Source: Phascolomyces articulosus
Lineage: Eukaryota > Mucoromycota > Mucoromycetes > Mucorales > Lichtheimiaceae
Length of the DNA: 64,000 nt
Direction of reading: 5' to 3'
Assembly: GCA_025677815.1 (NCBI GenBank)
Contig: JAIXMP010000006.1
Coordinates: 1,116,001-1,180,000, forward strand
Position numbers and translations under genes: made by a program
In this document: positions 59,001 to 64,000 of the stretch, one piece after another
Layout: every line of letters begins with the position of its first letter
Position numbering within the stretch: the stretch's first letter is position 1
Notes under the pieces: model-generated
Told to the model about the DNA's origin: nothing
The model's input: the letters and a program-made list of their open reading frames with translations, nothing else
The model's database searches: none

Positions 59001-61344
59001 TTACAGAAATGTTCGTGATTTAGATGCTCGTTCTTTTAACTTGTTAAACAAACTGATCACATCCTTATTAATCTTTTTAGATAAAAGATAAATTAGCAAC
59101 TCCAAAAAAAAAGTAATAACCGTTTTTAAAGAATTTTTCAAATCCAAAATATCAAATCATTGTTTACCTCGTTTTGAGTATGTAATTCTTCACATTTCTT
59201 TCGCAATTCTCCTGATTCAAAAGCCATTTTTCGCCGTTTAATCTGTGCATCTAGAAGTCGGTTTTGTGCACGATCTTGTAAGACCTTGATATAACCAAGT
59301 TTAATACGCAACTCTTCCTGCTTTTGACACAATGCAGCCTAGTTTTTGTTTTTTTTTTTTAAAAAAAAAAAAGGTAAATAACTTCATATATTCATATTAC
59401 TCAAACATTTCATTTTACCTGATAGTCAAATTGTTGTTTTACTACTTGGGCGAGTGTATCAAGAACGACCCGATGGTATTCATCATCCACACTGTTATAC
59501 ACACGATTATGATATTAGATATTTGGGTTGAATTTGCATAAATACAAATTTTCTTGAATTAAAACTTACACGATGGTACCAGCACAATTCATTGCCACAA
59601 CTCCAAGCTCCTTTAACGTTTCAACTAAAGGTTTGCTTTTTCGATTAGAAGGTCTTATTGGAATTGCATTATAAATCGTTTCTCGTATTATTTTCAATTC
59701 TTGATCTGTTGGTGTTTGTGTAGTATAGTCTGCAAATAATTTCGATACTAAATACTCTAAATGATTAACACTTCCAGAACGACCGATTTGTTGACGTGAT
59801 GCTGGTAATCTTCCAGGTTTAGCTGTTGGTTCAGCATCTTTTGGTGTTGTGTTTCTGCTTTCATGATCATGGGTAAGAGATGATACTGATTCTTGATACT
59901 GATCTTGAAGTGGTAATGATGAAGGTGGCAGTGCAGAGGGAGTAAGACCCCGATCTTGTTGAACCTCTTCACCCACAAAAACACCCCCTTCGTCACCATA
60001 ATCGTATTCAATTTCGAAATCCGTTACATCATCACGAATATCATCTTTTGGAGAACCTTGTACAGTTTGATCCTCTTCAGGTTCCTCCAAGTCTCCTGTT
60101 GAAACTACTTTGGTTATTGGTTGGTTATTGTCTGGAAGATTATCATTAGGTGATCCTGACGTGGATTTATTCACTCCAGGTTTCTCAAGAGCTCCTGTCG
60201 AAGGATCTGATACTGATGATTTGTCATTGTCATGAGTACTTTCTTTAAATGATGATGTTTGTGAGTTTTTGTCCACGTCGCGTTTTTCCGGATCGACACG
60301 GGCGATTACTGCTTTTATAGATTGGTTATCACTAGTATGATGGTCCACTTTTGATTGTACTAGAAATCGTTCCATGACGGTCTCTTTCCCTGGAGGTGTC
60401 GTTGATTTTTCCTGTGCACCTACGTTCTCTTTTTCGATTTCTTTTACGCCGTCAGATTTTTCATCCATTTGCTTTGACCTCTTGCTATGATTACTATTGA
60501 GTGAACGTATGGATAGTGGAGCACGTCCGGATGTGATAGAAAGGATAGATCGTGATGTTTTAGATCGATTGGAACGAACCGATTCAGCAACAGAACTAGC
60601 ATGCGATTGAATCGATCTATTTGAAGGTGAGTTTTGGTGATAACTATTATTATCTGTCATTGTTCGATTATTCATCACTTGTCTTTTTGGGGGTGTTTGC
60701 TGTTGTATCGAATCATTTGAATCGTTTTGATCAACATATGGTTTGATAACAAATTTTTCTGTGGAAGTAGGCGGTAGTCCGTACCTGCATTTATTTCGCG
60801 GAAGATAGCGTAAATTAATATAAATCTATAGTGACGCAAAAAGTAACGGTTTTTCTACAAAACTATGTTTACCTTGGACCTCGTTGAATACGTGCAAGTT
60901 TATTGATATGCTCATCAGAAAGCCCTAGGACATTCTCTCCATCCTGTAAGGATTCTTTTCGTTTTCGTGTTTTTTGTAAAATGTCCAAGCGAGAATCTAA
61001 CGATGTTGTATTTCGTTTTTTCACTAGAAAAAAAAATAAGCATGAATATACAAAACAGTGAATATGTTTGTATATGAGTTTTTTTTTATCTATCTTACAG
61101 TATTCTTCTTCTGAGAGAAATACTAATGGGTCAATAGCATGGACAGGTCTAAAGAAACATTTTAATCAAGTATATTCATAGGTTTAATCAGTATGAATCT
61201 TTCTTTTTTTTAAAACCAAAAGATCAAGCAAATGTTACTTGATCCACTCTTTGAGCATTTAATATTGATATAATAAATTTACCTGTCTCCACGTCTACGA
61301 GAAAGAAAACGTTCATATCGTGATTTAGATAAATTCAGATTCAT
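59001..61344 (-). CDS. Nuclear-type coiled-coil protein, possibly CENP-U/Ame1-like
   Basis: Seven exons (61283-61344, 61099-61148, 60873-61023, 59570-60784, 59419-59491, 59168-59338, 59001-59072) join in frame to 597 residues. A short conserved-looking N terminus (MNLNLSKSRYERFLSRRRGD, then RPVHAIDPLVF) precedes basic and Ser/Arg-rich segments, a long acidic disordered middle, and a folded C-terminal part (HLEYLVSKLFADYT, KPLVETLKELGVVAM) ending in a coiled coil (CQKQEELRIKLGYIKVLQDR, then RRKMAFESGELRKKCEEL). The layout, a basic N-terminal motif, disordered middle and C-terminal coiled coil, is that of inner-kinetochore subunits such as Ame1/Mis17/CENP-U, but no diagnostic signature was recognised. 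Good evidence for a gene, weak evidence for the family. Confidence 0.75.
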
Positions 61345-62127
61345 GGTCTAATAGTTTGAGAAAAGGAGAAAATAAAAAAACACGAACCGGTGACTAAATA
61401 AATTTCATTGCAGTGGTACGCAGTTATTTACAGTTGCTATTATTGTATATATTGAATAAAGAGTCCTCAAAAAACAACCAAGTAAAAATAGAATATAAGA
61501 AAGATATTTCTTTTGCGTTTTGGACCTTAAAAAACATATCGTTATATTGTTAAGATTAGTAGATGGTGTGGTAACAAGTAGATCAAAATGCGAAAATACC
61601 AACACCAGCAAGATAGTATACGCGTAGCAATAAAAGCTGACAAAGGGAATTGAACGGCATGAACATTATTATTATTTCATATACATGACGGGTTTTCTTG
61701 TACCTATTTGGGTAGTCCGACACCCTCTTTTATACAACTACACCATTATATGAATCACCACTGGGATTTCATCCTTATAAAAATAGCAGAACACAAACAT
61801 TTCATCAAATTTTTATTGATATAGATATCGAATTGGGGGATTACGGGTAGCAAAGATGAAAAGAAAAAAGAAAAGAGTATACAAGAAGAGATATATAGTA
61901 TAATAATATAAAAAAAAGAGTTTTACAATGCACCGGTTATATAGTTTTTCTTAAAGAAGCATTTTAACTTTAAAAAAGCCTGTTTTTTGATTGCGAAATA
62001 CATGGGATATAGAATGAAATGTATATATATAGAAAAGAAAAGTATTTTATAAAAGGGAGAATGAAAGGTTTGGGGAAGAGGGGAAAAAACAATATATACA
62101 GCAGCAATAGTAATGATATTATGGTAT
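61345..62127. other. Intergenic stretch upstream of the coiled-coil gene
   Basis: Promoter of the coiled-coil gene and 3' UTR of the SET-like gene. AT-rich, with no coding frame recognised. Confidence 0.55.
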
Positions 62128-63924
62128 TTAAACTCGCAATAAAACGAGTTCTTCACCTTCAGCAATAGCACATCGAGTCCAACAAATAATTTGATTTAAT
62201 ACAGGACCATCCAATAATTGAACATTGGCTTCTTGTGATGAATTGGATTGACGTATATAATGAAATGGACAAAAGATCACTTCTTTTTCATACAATGATC
62301 CATGATCATTTGTTGGATCCAATACCGTTTTGCCCTTGTAAGTAACACTATATTCTTTAGCATTTCCAACACTTTCCTTGAGTGATTCAAATTCATCTGT
62401 TGTCATTGGCACACCGAAATAAAACCCCAAAGGGGTATTATTTGGTATGAATTTTTTTGCAATCAATTTCTGTTGTTGTGGTTGACTATCATTATCCATT
62501 ACCACTCGTATCAAATCACGCCATGACCTGGGAACATCCGTCATATCAAAATCGTCAAAAAGGGATCGGGCATGAGGTGGTGGAGCTATTTGTTGTTGTT
62601 GTTGTTGCTTTTTTATCTGTCGTTTTGATAAAAGAAAAGCATCAAACTCTGTCATGACAGGACTATTGTTATTATTGTTATTATGATGATTGATAGTCGC
62701 AAGAGATGGTGAAGTAGTGGTGGTATCAGCGATGGTTGTAATTGTTGTCATCGTGCTTGTTGCTATGGGAGGAGATTCTTTTCGCTTTTGTTTACCAAAA
62801 TGAAGTGGCCATTCTTCTTGTGCAAGACGCGTCTCCCATTGGGTATATTCTTTTATCGCGTCCTTTAAATTACCAGGATCGAACGCAAGTTTAAAATGCA
62901 TACAGCGACTTCCATTTGGACGGAAGGGTACAAAGTATCGATCAATGTTGTTGGTAAGAATGGCAGAGGCAGAGTTCGTGGGTGTCTTTTTTGAAAGAAA
63001 AAGCAGTGTGAGCAATCAATCAATCTTTTTATCATTAATCCTATTTATCAATAGAAATGTGAATATATTTTTTTTACCTTGCCTCGAAAAACTCTGGGTA
63101 TATTACGTTCTTTACTTATTTTCTCATCCAAAGCTAATGCAGCTTTAATAAGATCTGTTCGTGGTAATGATTTAGTTGGGTGCTGTCGCAATGCAAGGAA
63201 AAGTAAATAAGACTGACTATGCCAACGCGGCGTGTTGCTATTTTCTGGAACTTTCTGACGGCGTCGACTATTTCCAATGGCATTGGCATTACTACTACTA
63301 TTGTTACTACTGTGATGAATAACCACCCTTTGAGACCTAGTAGTATCAGTATAACTTTGTCGTAGTCGTTTGTCATCACTATTATGACCATTTTTGGGAG
63401 AAGTAGATACTCCTTCTGATGAATCTGCTTTTCGTTTTTTGCTGTCTTTATTATTTACAACGATGTTTGCTGTACTCGTACTTGTTGATTCATAAGAATG
63501 ATTACCAGTATGTTGTAATACCAGTCGCGGTGAAGAAACATCTGTCCATGTCATTGTAGTTTTCTCTTTTTCTTGGAAAAGGAGGTGTATATGTGTATAG
63601 GACAGAGAAGGTGTATTGAATTGTGTAAGGGTAATAATAAAAACCTAGTAAGATATGTAAAAGAAATAAAAAAAAGGAAGAGTATAAAAAAATTGGGAAA
63701 GACCCTCTTACAAATCCATTACTAGGTGGTTCAGTTTCGTGGAAGGGGTGAAGATGTGGTGCGGACATTGTTTGAGGGTGATGATAATGTAAACAATTTA
63801 TAAGTGGAGCACTGTGGATGCTAGTACCATAATGGCAAATAAGATTGATTCGAGTTTGGTAAAAAGCATTCCACCGACCTTCGGTAACGGTTACTGGGGG
63901 TGTTGGCCATTGGACAGTTTCCAT
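62128..63924 (-). CDS. Winged-helix-like plus SET-like domain protein
   Basis: Exons 63712-63924, 63078-63563 and 62128-62985 give 518 residues. A nuclear-localisation-like basic stretch (DSKKRKADSS) precedes a compact helical block (SYLLFLALRQHPTKSLPRTD, LIKAALALDEKI, then RYFVPFRPNG) that reads like a winged helix. A Thr/Asn/Gln-rich linker follows. The C terminus (NNTPLGFYFGVPMTTDEF, VIFCPFHYIRQSNSSQEANV, CWTRCAIAEGEELVLLRV) has the layout of a SET fold: opening strand, an NHS-like position occupied by QSN, and the closing GEEL strand. Key SET residues (NHxCxPN, catalytic Tyr) are not clearly conserved, so methyltransferase activity is doubtful. The second-exon acceptor is the AG of AAAGAG, chosen for frame. 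A chromatin-related role is inferred. Confidence 0.7.
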
Positions 63925-64000
63925 AAAAGCATTTACAGGTTATAACACTCGCTATAATAATTGGATCATAACTCTTATATTTACACTGTATAATTTCGCG

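Overview
The window is AT-rich nuclear DNA from an early-diverging fungus, most likely a Mucoromycota/Mucorales species. The support is short GT-AG introns (about 50-200 nt, many with GTAAGT or GTATGT donors), long homopolymer and pyrimidine tracts before start codons, and typical fungal genes: verprolin/WIP, a Sec7-PH ARF exchange factor, a Bmt6-like rRNA methyltransferase and an HSPA12-like chaperone. No prokaryotic, viral or organellar signature was seen. Splice models were built by eye, and for each complete multi-exon gene the exon lengths sum to an uninterrupted frame. Exact starts and a few junctions remain uncertain and are marked.

Layout. 0-6 kb: a capping protein beta gene cut by the left edge, read divergently from an L-type lectin (VIP36/ERGIC-53 family); a decayed coding relic; then a WIP/verprolin gene, so two actin regulators lie within 6 kb. 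6-15 kb: tandem RFX-type X-boxes ahead of a large membrane protein joining a rhomboid-like membrane region to a glycosyltransferase-like domain, a CaaX-box protein, and a catalytically complete rhomboid protease. 15-20 kb: a 5 kb gene-poor stretch with two weak coding relics and a 15-bp minisatellite. 20-28 kb: the rRNA methyltransferase, a very acidic repeat-bearing membrane protein, a 3.5 kb gene-poor stretch, and a secreted endonuclease/exonuclease/phosphatase enzyme.

28.7-33.4 kb holds the most unusual locus. A bromodomain reading frame continues in phase through spliceable exons into a protein kinase domain whose catalytic lysine seems to sit in the glycine loop, as in WNK kinases. 35-39 kb: an RS/His-rich low-complexity protein, a short-chain dehydrogenase and a small surface protein. 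39-43.7 kb: a nine-exon Sec7-PH exchange factor with a large insertion in its Sec7 domain. 45.8-48 kb: the HSPA12-like gene.

48.9-53.6 kb is a mobile-element cluster: a decayed PD-(D/E)XK-like gene, the 3' part of a non-LTR retrotransposon with its poly(A) tail, and a degenerate Tc1/mariner-type element that interrupts the retrotransposon at a TA and carries a striking palindrome-in-inverted-repeat structure. 54-64 kb: an F-box/zinc-finger gene, a BTB gene, a coiled-coil possible kinetochore gene and a winged-helix/SET-like gene. Apart from the actin and membrane-trafficking theme (CapZ, WIP, lectin, Sec7-PH, rhomboid), the genes are not obviously one functional system.
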